From: Morella rubra
Taxonomy: Eukaryota > Streptophyta > Magnoliopsida > Fagales > Myricaceae
Length of the DNA stretch: 64,000 bases
NCBI GenBank assembly: GCA_003952965.2
Contig: RXIC02000155.1
Location: forward strand, 23,547 to 87,546
Direction of reading: 5' to 3'
Shown: positions 11,982 through 24,400 of the stretch, piece after piece
How positions within the stretch are numbered: position 1 is the stretch's first letter
Layout: each line of letters starts with the position of its first letter
The notes under the pieces: model-generated
Seen by the model: only the letters and a program-made list of their open reading frames with translations
The model's database searches: none
Told to the model about the DNA's origin: nothing
Position numbers and translations under genes: made by a program

Positions 11982-12826
11982 CCTACAGCTGCCGCCGGCC
12001 ACCGTGCAACAGGACAACTCAGGCATCTCAGCTGCTCTGTCTCTCTTTCAACTCTGTCTCCCTCACGGTATGTATACAGTAAGTCCCTCTCTGCCTCTTT
12101 TTTTTTCATACCGAATTGCTGCCTCTAAATCTTAAATGTTTAATCAATTGTTAATTGTGAAGTTAATCAATTATGGATTGTTAATAGTTATAGCTTAAAA
12201 TTTAAGCCCCTATGTATCAAACCGATTGGCATTTGGCAGTGGCTTATAGCTTAATTGTGAAGTCAAATTTCTGCCTCTTTTTTTAGGTGCTCAGTGATTG
12301 TGATTGTGCTTAATTTGGCAGTGGCCTTGTCTCAGGTATGTCTTTCTATCTCATCCCTATATAAAATTCAGTTACTTAAATTGCTTTAGGGTTTGTGAAA
12401 CTGTTGTCTGTTGGAGGATGGGCTTGCATACTTGTGGTTTGTGAATCTGTTGGAGGATGGGATTTAAATTGGTTTGGATGCTTGTGGTTTGTGAATCTAT
12501 TGGAGGATGAGATCGAATTGGTTTGGATACTTGGATATATTTGATTGGATTGTTGGATTGGTTATTTGGTTTGACAAATTGTTTACTTTGAATTGAATTT
12601 GATGTTATGTTTTGTTTTTTTTAAAAACCGTATTTGTAAAGATTTTCAATCCCTTTAAACTCTAAAGCATACATCGAAAAGGCCAATTTTTGCTAACTTC
12701 AATTGTGGAAGTGGTTGTAATTTAATATGATCACATTTTTTTTTTATTTTTAAAATCAAAATTTGATCAATGTAGCTTCTCAAATTATTTTACACTTGAA
12801 TTGTTTTTTGTTTTCTTTATTTTCAG

Positions 12827-15016
12827 ATGGATTTGACACAATCACATACTCCTAATAGTGAGACTCAATTGGGAAGTGAAAGTAGTCACACTTCTAACTT
12901 GATAGGTAGTAGTGTGGCTACTACACCTTCTCAATCTTGTCCAGCCACTCCTACAAAGAGTATGGAAACAACTGGGGTTGATCCACGTGGGTTACCACCA
13001 CTTCCTCCACTTAAAAAGAGGAAGAACTCACGTGAGTCTCCGGTTTGCAGCACTACACTAAGGTTGTTGATGAAAATGATGCTATGAATGTTAGAGCCAC
13101 TTGTCACTATTGTAAGAAAGATTTTCCTGCCCATCACAAGAAGAATGGGACATCGGGGTTGAAGCAACATTTAGAGTCTTGTGTTTATTACAAGAGGACT
13201 TTAGCTGGTCATGTGGATGTTGGTCAGATGTTGTTGAATCATGATGCATCGAGGGCGAGTAGTGGTGATGTTGGGGTGATGGGGTCACTTGTAAGTTTGA
13301 TGAGAAGGCTAATTAGGGAGTTGATAGCAAGAATGGTAATTATAGATGAATTGCCATTTCTCACGGTTCAGAAGGTTGGGTTTAGGGCATTGATGCATTA
13401 CTTAGAACCTAGGTTTAAGATGCTTTCGAGGTATACGTTGATGAGAGATTGCATGTCATTGTATTTAAGGGAGAAGATCAAGTTGAAGGAGGGGTTTCGG
13501 GTGAATAAGTATAGAGTGTGCCTCACCACAGATACTTAGACATCAATCCAAAATTATAACTATATGTGTGTGACTGGACACTTTATTGATTGTAATTGGA
13601 CGTTGCATAAGAGGATCTTGTCATTTAAGAGGATCTAAGACCATAAAGCATCAAGTATTTTAAAGGAATTACTACATTATTCAAATTAGAAGATCAATTG
13701 TTTGAAAGTATTGGTGGTTCAACTTTGAAGGTTGTGTATGGACATGAGTATTTACATTGTAGGTGTTGTGCACATGTTCTTAATTTGATTGTCTCTGACG
13801 GGTTGAAAGACATGCATAATTCGATAGCTAAAGTCTGCAATATGATCAAGTATGTAAAGTCTTCACCTCAAAGGTTAGAAACTTTCAAGAAAGCTGTTGC
13901 AGAAAAAAACATTGCATATGGCCAATTCTTGAGTCTTGATGTTACAACCCGTTGGAACTCTACGTATTTTATGTTGAATGTGGCTGAGAAATACCAGAAA
14001 GCATTTGATCATATGATGATTTTAGATGGCCATTTTGTTATTTATTTGCAAGAGGATGGGCATGGGAGGCAAGGTTTGGGTCCACCTACATTTGAGGATT
14101 AGGCCATTCGTGGTGTCATAAAATTTTTGAAGTTATTCTATGAGGTCACTTTGCGGGTATCGGGATCGAACTTGGCCACATCTAATGCATTCTTTGAAGA
14201 ATTGACTAAGATTACTAGACATATCACAAGGTATAGATCCAGTGGGCAAAGGGATCTTGTGGATATGACATTGAAAATACAGTTGAAATATGATAAGTAT
14301 TGGGGTGATTTAGAGCAGATTAATGGATTTTTATTCATTGCAGCATTGATTGATCCTCGATACAAATTGGGGGCATTGGAGTATTGGTTCAAGAACCAAT
14401 TAGGGGAGGCAAGGGGGAAGGAGATGACAAGCAAAATAAAAGGTGTATTTGAGAGGATGTTTTTCGAGTATAGTAGTGCCTCATCTACTAGTACTAGTAG
14501 TGGTAGTGGTAGTGGTACTAGTACTACCACTCCTCCTCCTTGTGCTGTTGTCGATAGCACTACATCTATGGTTGATGTTGATGATGACAGTGATTACTTT
14601 ACTGAATGGAGAATTTCACAGCGGGCGTTGGAGTCCAAATTTGAGATTGAAAGGTATTTATCCGAGGGAGTTATCGAGAAGAGTCCAGAATTTGATATTC
14701 TGAATTGGTGGAAGGTGAACTCTACAAGGTTTCCAGTTCTTTCTCAGATAGCCCGTGATGTATTGGCAATCCCCATCACCATGTGTCCTCTGAGTCAGTG
14801 TTTAGTACTGGAGGACGGATCTTGGATCCTTTCAGGAGTTCGTTGGCTCCAAAGACTGCTGAAGGACTAATATGTGTTCAGAATTGGTTGAGAGGTGACC
14901 CTATTGTGGGAGTGGTTGAGGCTGAACTTGATGTATCTGATAACATAACTGAAGATGAAGAGACTTACCGGCTCGATTCAGGTAAAATTATTCTTTGGTT
15001 AAATTTTGAAATTTGA
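12827..15016 (+). pseudogene. hAT transposase (BED zinc finger, RNase H-like core, hAT dimerisation domain)
   Basis: A Ser/Thr-rich N-terminus beginning MDLTQSH is followed by a BED finger (CHYCKKDFPAHHKKNGTSGL, then HLESC), central transposase segments including LDVTTRWNSTYFML, and the C-terminal dimerisation region (LNWWKVNSTRFPVLSQIARD; SSESVFSTGGRILDPFRSSL). The frame is broken at least five times: a missing base near 13050 just after the KKRKNS stretch, Trp-to-stop TAG codons at about 13538 and 14101, a stop and frame change around 13637-13700, and a frameshift near 14781 in the dimerisation domain. Such transposases cut and paste their own element; this copy cannot. The family is close to plant zf-BED RICESLEEPER-like proteins. 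Confidence 0.88.
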
Positions 15017-15728
15017 TACTCAATATAATGTAATCATTATAATTTTATGCTTTTATTTCTTAATTATGTAAAGATATCGACTTTGACGACGGAGATCAAG
15101 ATGGACTAGGATGCATGTTGCACTTGCCCACCTTTTAGTCCTTTTTATGCTATTTTATTTGAACAATGTTTATTTGATGTATCATGTAAGTATAGTGTTG
15201 TATTTTAGTAATTTTATAGTGTTGTCTTGTATTATGTATTGTTGTAGTTTGGTTAACTTGTAAGTTTTCTAACTTGTATTTGACAATTTGTTAACTTGTA
15301 ACTTGTTAGTGAAAATTAAAATTACGTTTTAGTGTTTTAATTGAGAATGATCAAATATTGGATTTGGTCATTCTCAAAAAAATGGGGCATATAGAAAAGG
15401 CCATATGATAAGAATCTCCATGATTAAACTTAATTATTGTCATGGGGATCAATAATATGGCCTACATGTTTAGATACAATTTTCACTATATTCTTTTTTT
15501 TTTATTTCATTATTTATTTTAGAACTAACAGAGTGAGGAAAAAAATTCACTTTGCATATGGTAGTCATCCTTTGTGAATATGAACCATGCCATCACATCA
15601 GCCATTGTTGCCATTAAGTTTAAAAGGCAAGTACAAGTCTTACTTAAAGATGGAAATTAGCCAAAGCCAAGAATGGGTCGGCAAAGCTATGATAAAATAA
15701 ACATAACCCTTTCTTTGAAAAAGGGGTC

Positions 15729-15910
15729 AAAACGCCCAAAAAAGGGGGTCTAAATGCCTAAAAAAAGGCCCCAAAAAAGGGGTCCAGATGGCCCAAAAAA
15801 AGGGTCCGGATCACCCAAAAAAAGGGGCCCAAATGGCCCAAAAAGCTTGAAAAATAGTCCTAAAAGCCCAAAAAGGAGCCCAAAAAAGGAGTCCAAAAGA
15901 CCCAAAAATG
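15729..15910. repeat. degenerate AAAAAAGGGG subterminal array of the hAT element
   Basis: About ten imperfect copies of a 15-20 bp unit of the form GCCCAAAAAAGGGGTCCAAA. It lies about 150 bp inside the right end, where hAT transposases typically bind subterminal repeats. The apparent Lys/Pro/Gly-rich reading frame across it is a by-product of the repeat. Confidence 0.7.
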
Positions 15911-16065
15911 GGCCCAGCGGTGGTAGCGGTTCACTGCCACCGGTGATACCGCTACCGCTGGGCCAGTTATATGTTACCACCGGTACCGGTACTGGTGGTA
16001 ACATATTCATCACCGTCGTTGGCGGTGGCGGTTATACCGCTAATGCACACCCGTACGGCAGAAGT

Positions 16066-17636
16066 AGTCTGCAGACCCCGCAGACAGATGTACAATTATA
16101 CCCCATCTACTAAAAGATGCAACAGTTGTGTGTCTGAGTCCCCTCTCTTTCTCTCCTCTCTAGTCTCTGCCACCCACTCTGCATGTCCCGTCTCAACAAG
16201 CCACTACTGCTGCTTGGTAAGACGCTTTTCTCTGTCAAGAAACAAGTTCTCTCCCTACGTCTGTCTGTTTGTCTGTCTCTTTTACTTCTGACGAAAAAGG
16301 AAAAAGGTTCGGTTCTTACGGTTATTCGCATTCTCTCTCAAACGTTTTCTCATTTTATTGTCGTTGGATATGAATTAGTTTTTTTTCTCTCTGTGTTTTG
16401 GGTTTTCGTTTTTTCTAGGTAAAATGCTTTGTTTGTCATTCGAGAAAGCGTTGGAAATGAGGAGAATAATAGAAACAAAACACTTAGGAACGGGAACGAA
16501 CGAGGGGAATTAATTTTTTACTGTTATTTTTTAGCACGTACGTACGTGCATTTTCCCTGGATTTTGATACTTTCTTTGTTGTGTGAGTTTTATATTATTG
16601 TTTCTGTTTTTATGCACAATGGTTTGTTCGGTTCAGAACTCAGAAGAATATATGAGAACATGGGGGAAGAGGGGGGGGGAAGCAATGGATACTCTTTTGG
16701 TGTTTTTGGGAGCTCTTGTTTGGTGTTTGTTGCGTTTCCTTTTTGCCGAGTTTTGCTTTTTTTCTTTCTGTTTGAAATGCTTTGGTTGGTTGAGAAAGCT
16801 TGGGAAGAATGACTTCAAAAAAGGGAAAAAACTGGCGCAGTGAATGAACGGACATGTTATGTGTATTTCTCGAGCTCCACGTGCTTTTTTGCTGAATTTG
16901 TGCAAACTTTTGTGTTCAATTTTGCCGTGAGATGTTTTTTGTTCTTGGTCGCCGAGAAGCTGTAGGAAATGGCCGGAAAGAAAGGAGGAGAAGAGAACGG
17001 GAATTTTGAATGTGATTTTGGAACCCTGTAGGCGGGGGGTGATGTTGACGTTTTTTTAACGCGTTCTATTAATTGGGTTTTTTCCATTTTGTTTTGAAGA
17101 AGCATGAATTTAAAAGAAAACGGCAAGAAATTTGTTACTCGCTACCCTCTCCCCTCCTTTTTTATTTAATGCATGTCATTTTTCTTACTTGAACTGAAAT
17201 TTTGAAGCTACTAGGAAGATGATTGCTCTGTTATTTCTTCATTTGTTTGTTCAATTGCTTTTGCTTTTCCTTTTCCTTCTTCCCTAGAGTGAATTGTTAA
17301 ACGTGTTACACTCTCCAGAGATTTTGAATGCTTAAGTTATCTGTAAAGAATTTCCATACGGTTTTGGCTATTGGTTCTCTTCGAGTTAGTTTTTACACGT
17401 GGTGAAATAGGGATAATATGTTGCGAGGAAGCTTAAAAAGACTCTTTTTTTCAGAAAACATCGTTTGATTTTTTGCCAAAATTCTTTTTGCATCGAAGAA
17501 AATTAAAAACATCATATTTGTATTTGTAACCCTCTTTTTCTGGCTCTTAATTACTCCAGTTTCTGTGGTAAATGGTAGAGCTCTCAAGTATCCATATGTT
17601 CATTTGTTTATTATGCAGTCTTGGTGTGGAGCTTCA
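16066..17636 (+). promoter_or_regulatory. 5' region of the EDM2-like locus
   Basis: Pyrimidine-rich sequence at about 16130-16300 resembles a plant 5' UTR, and GCTTGGTAAGACG near 16211 could be a donor of a leader intron ending at TTATGCAG (17611-17618) before the coding start. No protein-coding exon was recognised. The hAT element ends only ~50 bp upstream of this leader-like sequence, so it sits in what would be the promoter. Confidence 0.4.
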
Positions 17637-20600
17637 ATGACATTCTCTGATGAAGAGGGGGAGATTGGTCCAGAGTGTGTCACAAATTACTATTTCATCA
17701 ATCACAGAGAAGAACCTGTTTCATTTTCTGTTTTGCCACAAAAATGGAAATGGAATGGGGGTGAATTCCTTGGTGAACGGGAAACACAAGTATTCTTACT
17801 TGGGACAGATGATGATGGTCTTCGGAAAATATACAAGAGGGTCATGGCGTGGAAGTTTGAACTTTCCTATGTCCAACCTGAGATTTCTATGCTTTCGAAG
17901 GACAGAAGCTGGATAAAAACTTAAAAAGCCAAGGAAGAGTTTTGAGAATACAATCAGAAAAACTTTGGTGACTGTTTACTGGCTTCATTTTGTGAAGTGG
18001 AATCCAGGGGCATCTGGGAAATCTGTATGGAACCACTTAACCGGAGCATTCAGGTTTTGCTTTCTCGTATTTTAGGAAATCTTTAGAAGTATTTTGCATT
18101 TTATTTTATTATTATCATTATTTATCTAAAGAATCAACTCTGTATTTTGCAGCTCGTTTGAGTTTGAACCTTCAGAAAATGATGTATTGAATCATGTACA
18201 AATGATCAGTGAAGCTTCTAAAAGGGATAAAGACTTAGCAACATCTGAGGTTCTTACTTCTAATGTCTATCTCTGCTGTTGTATAATAAGAGAAGCTCTA
18301 TTCCCTTATTCAACTTGGGTGCTAGCTAACTGGCTAGGCCACCTAAGAAAAAAATGGAAACTGCTTCTTCATTTTTCAAATCATCCATCAAGATTGAACT
18401 TTTACAAATAAAGTTATTATCCACGTTGGTGGAACCAAAACAACAATGTCGGCATAATGAAGATAAGTTAATAGGTTCAAGTGCGAACTCTAGATAATCT
18501 CTAAGATACTCTCCTGGATAACAAGGATGACATATAGGTGGGTTTACGTATGTAGGAAGATGTGGCACGTTGGAACTCATCTATTTATCATTTAACATTT
18601 TTAGTTGCATAGGTGTCTGCTATTGTACTTGTTTTATTGTTGTGCTATGTCGTTTACTTTCTTCTCTAAGTTTATATGAAATGTGGACAGTATTTGCTTA
18701 CTTTAATGGAGAATTCCGGGGGGAATAAAGCTTTTCACAAGGTCAGATCTATCAGATTAATCTCTTGCTTGTCAATTTATCGCAAATTGTCTTCTGTTTT
18801 ATTGAGTACTTGATTGGTTTAACAGGATGTTCAAACTACAAAGAATTCACAGTTAATAGGTGATGGTGAAGGTGAAGAAGATAACGAACTCTATGATCAT
18901 GTTTGTGCAATCTGTGACAATGGTGGTGAGATCCTATGGTATGCCCTTACCTCAGACTATCAAGTGTTGTGGCTTAAAGGAAACAAAATTTTATTTAAAG
19001 GCAGTCTTTGCTCACCCTAGGATAATTTTGTTCGATAATTTCCCATTTTGATTGACTAATCTGACTCTTGCATTGATTTCAATTTCAATTGCTTCTGAGA
19101 TAGTTGTGAAGGAAGGTGTTTAAGATCCTTTCATGCAACCAGAGATGCTGGGGCTGACTCTCTTTGTGAGACACTTGACTATAGTGTTGCTCAAGTCAAG
19201 GTATTAACTTATTTTCTTTCATCAAGGTATTACATATACAGAGATGCTCAAGTTTAGGTACTTTGCCATCATAAAATGTATTATACTTTTTGTTTGTTTT
19301 GCTCCAAACTCCAGCTGTTTACTCCTTTCACCCGTGCTTGGTCATTTTCAGGCAATGCCAACTTTTTTGTGTAGAAATTGCAAGTATCAGCAGCATCAAT
19401 GTTTTGCTTGTGGTAGATTGGGCTTTTCTGATAAATCTTCTAGTACCGAGGTATTATATTCAGATAATTTCTGATTACTTTACAATATGATATATCTACA
19501 TATGTTGGTGTGTGTAGGTATACTTAAAGCTCTGAAACGTTTTGTTTGCTCTTCATTAAGGACTCATATCACTTCCAAAATATTGGATTGGTCACAATAG
19601 CGGTGCTAAATCTTTTCTGCAGATTCTTAAAGAATGTGTTTGTGACCTCTTGGTAGGAAGATATGATGCCATTTGAACTGTTTGGTATTCTCAGTTCCCC
19701 TGCCCTTCTCCCCCACTTCAAAAGAATGTAAAAGTAAAGGCAAGAGGAAAGAGGACTCGTACGTTCATACCTGCATCAATAGAGAAGATCGTAAGAACAG
19801 CTTAGGGATATCTTTAAATGGATATGGATGTATGGCAGTCAAGAGCACCCCTCCCCTTACCCACCTTTTCTTTTCTTTGAAGGATATGTAACTATTGCGT
19901 CATAGTATAAGTTTGCTGGAGCTTTCTTATATACCTTTCTATGGGTATGCGTGTGTGTATTAAATCCAGATTTAGTTTTGTGATTATGGTATTTTATCAT
20001 GTCATAAAGTTGCAATTCCTGAAGTCATTATGGGTCATAACCCTGTGAGTGCTGGTTGAGTGAATGATGAATTCCGGAAGTCAGTATGTGTATAGGGCTA
20101 TAGCAGTAGTTCATAACCCAATTGGAATATTGCATTGATCTAGTAGGAACTCCTATCTATTGTATTTTCTTCATTTCTTTCCTTCACTGCCTGGATTTAT
20201 GCTATCGCAGTTTCCAAGTCATAATCTATGATTAGAAGTGTTTTTTCACGCTGTTGGTTAGCTTTCATGTTGGTGCTTGAAACTCAAGACTCTGTTTTCC
20301 TGTCAAGGTCTTCCCTTGTGTTTCTGCAACTTGTGGCCATTTCTATCACCCAAAATGTGTTGCAAAACTCCTACATCCACATAATAAAGAGATGCGAGCC
20401 GAGCTTTGCGAAAAAATTGCTGCTGGAGAATCTTTTGCATGCCCGGTCCACAAATGTATTGTTTGTAAGAAAGGTGAAGATAGGAAAGTCGATGACTTGC
20501 GGTTTGCGTTGTGCCGGCGTTGCCCAAAGGCATATCATAAGAAATGCTTACCTAGGTAGTCTGTAATTCTCACTGATACTTAGTGCAGCTTCCCAAATAT

Positions 20601-21398
20601 AGAATCATTTGGTGGAAAAGTTCTGATGTTATGATGCTTTATTTTTCCGTGTTTGGTTTTGTTTTCCTCTTCAGTGGGATATATTTTGAAACTAAGAATG
20701 ACAGAGATATCTTACAAAGGGCTTGGAATGGTCTGCTCCCAAATCGGATTTTGATATATTGCTTGTAAGAAGTCTCTTCACTGCATGTGAATATTCTCAT
20801 GCTTTTCTTTGGAACTTATACATCAGTCCTTGCATGATATATTGGATTGCCAAAATTTTTTTGTCAGGGATCATGAGATACAAAGAGAACTCGGTACTCC
20901 ATTTAGGGACCACTTAAAATTTCCTGATGCTGAGGGGGAAAAGGAACAGCAGAAAACAGGAGAGCCATCAAGCAAAGAGAAGGTTGTGGCATCAAGGAGA
21001 ATAATGGTTTCTCACAATTCTACTATACAAGGTCATAGAAAGTTTCTGAAACAGGTTTACAAGGGGAGCAACAGTGTCAAAATTAGTGATTCTGCTGAAA
21101 AGATTAAGAAAAGATGCGTTCAACAGCAGTTTGATGCCTTAAATAAACAGAACACAACTGAACCAGTTGGAAAACCTTTGAAAGAAAAGATTCAGTCCGT
21201 CACGTACAGGTCTTCCACTGAGGTTAAAAGAAAGTCATCAATTGATTTGGTGAAAGATCCATTAAAGTCCAAGTGGCAGAAATTAGCTAGTGGGAAAATC
21301 AGGAAGAGATTTTTGGAGAAATCTGTGATGACAAAGGAAAACAGTTCAGAGTTTGTGTTGACTGCTGATATGGAAAAGAGGTAATTCGCTTGCTTCTT

Positions 21399-21424
21399 TT
21401 TTTTTTTTTTTTTTTTTTTTTTCC
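21399..21424. repeat. poly(T) tract in an EDM2-like intron
   Basis: An uninterrupted T run of about 24-26 bases in the intron after exon 21380, just downstream of the donor. It could be a simple repeat or the tail of a small retroposed sequence in inverse orientation; nothing beside it identifies a source. Confidence 0.8.
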
Positions 21425-24400
21425 ACCATTGGAGTCCGCTGCTTTTTTGGGGCAAGAGAAATCAATATCTGAAGTTTTTTTATGTTACATATGGATATCA
21501 TATCTTGAATTTTATGTTTGGATGTACAGAATACGTGCTGTAATGATAGATTCCACTGCCTCATTCAGTGAAGATGAAGTCATAAGAAGGCAGAAAGTCC
21601 AGGGTACAGATGCATACCACTCTGATCTGTGGACTGAGAAGATTACAGAAGGAAAAGTGGAGTGCTCTGTTAACGTAATCTAACTGATTGTTGGTCACAT
21701 TTATTTGGCATTGTTTGTATTTAAGGACTAAAGCTTGTATTTGTGAGTGTCAGTAAGTAGCTTTTCTATGTTTCGTTTGAACCTTCTTAAGTTTACATGC
21801 AGGCAATTTGAACAGCCCTACAGAAATTTGAAGAGGGGTGTAGTATTGAAGATGCAAAAACTGTTTGTGCACCGGAGGTTTTAAGTCAGTTGTTTAAATG
21901 GAAGGTGAAGCCGGTTCTACAAAAGTTGGCTCTTAATTTTGTTTCTTATTTATTCTTGTGGAAATGCTCTTTTATTTGTCTTTAAGAACAAATGATTTGA
22001 AGTAGTTATGGTTGTAGGCTTTTCTCTGTCAATAAGGTGGTAAGCTTCACGGCTTGATTTAATTTGAATGCTACAATCTTTCCTCACTAAGAGGAAAATA
22101 TAATTGCTGTCTTCTTTTTCATTTTCTTTTTCTTTCCCTGACAACTTTCACAGAATCTCTTATTACAGGTATTCAGTCGGATGCTTTAGGAAAATGCCAC
22201 TAGAAAAGTAGATTTTGATGGGCAATAAATGAATTTCACTTGCCTACTGTGATTGCACTAGATATACCACTTGGTTCCATCTATTAATTACAACTTCGCT
22301 CACACGATTACCTATCCCAAAAACTCAAAAAACAAACAAACAAAGATTACGTATACTAAAAAAAAGAAGGAAAAAATTAACCCATAGAATTCTGTTCTAT
22401 ATTTAAACAAAAGAGAGGCACTTTTATTCGTATTGTAATTAGTTACCTATGAAAGGAAATTATCTTTGATTCGAGTGAGTTTGATAGATAAGGCTTCAGT
22501 TTTTCACGATATTAATTGGAGTATGAGGCATCGAAATTCTATTATGCAAGTCTGGTCTTGATTACTAAATCTGTTTGTTTGAAGAGAATCTTTTGATATT
22601 TGTGTATAATTGCCCATTCATATTTTGCGAAATATTCATTACCATTGTGTCATTCCTCACACTCTGATTTTTAAGTCTTCAGAATATTGTCCAATGCACA
22701 TCAATTCCGCTAAGCGCTGATTTCTAAGTATTCACCAATGCACTTTACACTATTCACGCATGCAAATGCTCTGGGTGGGTGTGTTTGTGTTCTGGTTTTG
22801 CATATCATGCATATAGATACTCAGATGGATGGACAGATAGCAAATCTTTTTTTTTTTGTTGAATTTGATATTTACTTCTTTCTATTTCTTAATTAGGAGT
22901 AACTGTTTCGGTATGCTTAAAAACAAAAAAAAAACAAAATTGTGCACCAAAGTCCATGTCAAATGGGCTATATGTGTCCAGCACTTGGGTTTGTTAATCT
23001 TTTGAATAAACTTTGGATCACTTGTTTTGATAACATGTTAAATTACTTGTGGTAAATGCTTTAATTGAAGAAATGATTATTTCAGTCTACGAATAAAGTA
23101 TATGTGACTTATAACTAACTGCTCTTGTTAAAGTATGAAGTTGATATTTGAACATGATAAGTACACCAATACTTGCTCACATTTTGTAGAGTAAGCTCAG
23201 CGTCTATCTGTCACCTTTTCTCCATGGAATGCGATATACATCCTTTGGTCGCCATTTTACGAAAGTGGACAAACTTAAGGAGGTAGCTTTTACAGATGGT
23301 TTATTTAATTGAAGCTGTCCTATAATTTGGTTCTGCATATGCTGTACTTGGATCTATGTGATCAATGACAGGGTGAGGATGATAGAATGCATTTCATTGT
23401 GCAGATAGTTAATAGGCTCCACTTTTACGTGCAAAGTGGTGACATTGTAAGATTTCTTTTATCCTTTTCATTTCTTTAATTTAGAGGCACAGTTTCTTCT
23501 GTTAATTATCTGGGCAAATGATATGTGTGATCAGCACCATTGGGGCACGACGCATGATAGAAGATGATTTTCCCATCTTTTTGTGATTATAGCAGCCTGA
23601 AGCTCAAATGTTCTCTTTTTGTTACCACTTATTGTTGCCATTTAATCATTTGGACTCTCTTGGTTTCCTCCAACTGAAAGGGCTGCACAAGATTCTGAGG
23701 ACAGTCCATTTATAGAGCAAAAGAAAAGAAACTAGAAAAAAAATGTGCTTGCAGTAGGTTGATTTATAGTACATGAAGGATGCAGTCATCTGGGACATAC
23801 AGGTTCTGCAATTGGAGTAAAGCATGCGGTACAGAGGACGCATTGCTCACTGGAGACACCATTAGGAAACAAGGATCATGTAACCTACTCCTGGATTTGC
23901 ATGCTGAGTTACCTGATACCGATGTTTGTCCTTGATCCTAGCTTATTAGAAATCACTTGTTTTGGACTTGCGCACTATGTGCTCTGACTCTGTGTTTATG
24001 AACTGGAAAAGGATATTTTTATGAGGTGAGGATGCTGCTCATCTCTTGCCATTAGATATGGATTAAGTTTACTCAAGACTGTTGAAGATTTTTTGGCAGA
24101 GAGATCATTGAAGTCAAAACAATCATGGCAGTGCTGAAATTCTTGTGTTCTTTACAAATTGCAAATTTTGGAAATTATATGACCTAGGAGTTTTGTAGGT
24201 GAAAGCTGCACTACAGAAAATTATGTCCTTGAAAGTCTTGTAGTCTAGTGAAATTTTTATCCTTACTACTGACTGTTGCTTCCTTGAACAATTGTCAACT
24301 TCTGCTGTGGTTCTAATGATTTCAGTTGTCTCATGAAAGAAAAGCTCCAAAAGAGTGGGAAGGCGTCCTCATTCAAAAATTATGATCTTTTTCAACCAAA

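Larger units (their letters stand above)
11467..16065. mobile_element. hAT-superfamily DNA transposon, decayed, with target-site duplication
   Basis: The element spans 11475-16057 (about 4.58 kb). It is flanked by CCAGAAGT (11467-11474) and GCAGAAGT (16058-16065), a 7/8 match to the 8-bp duplication expected for hAT. The ends are short and imperfect: TAGGGGTGTTCA on the left and, read inward from the right, TACGGGTGTGCA. Both subterminal regions are rich in CACCGGTACCGG-type palindromes. At 15912-15963 an inverted repeat begins with CCCAGCGGTGGTAGCGG. A degenerate AAAAAAGGGG-type array occupies 15729-15910. Inside is a BED-finger hAT transposase reading frame that is no longer intact. Confidence 0.85.

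Noticed and set aside
11724-12128. Arg/Glu and Leu/Ser repeat proteins on both strands
   Set aside because: They are translations of the (TC)n microsatellite and have no independent coding signal.
15754-16113. Lys/Pro/Gly-rich reading frame of 119 codons
   Set aside because: It lies entirely on the degenerate AAAAAAGGGG array and the right end of the hAT element and is open only because of the repeat.
16540-16556. ACGTACGTACGTG palindrome
   Set aside because: A short self-complementary run in the leader intron; too short and common to call a regulatory site.
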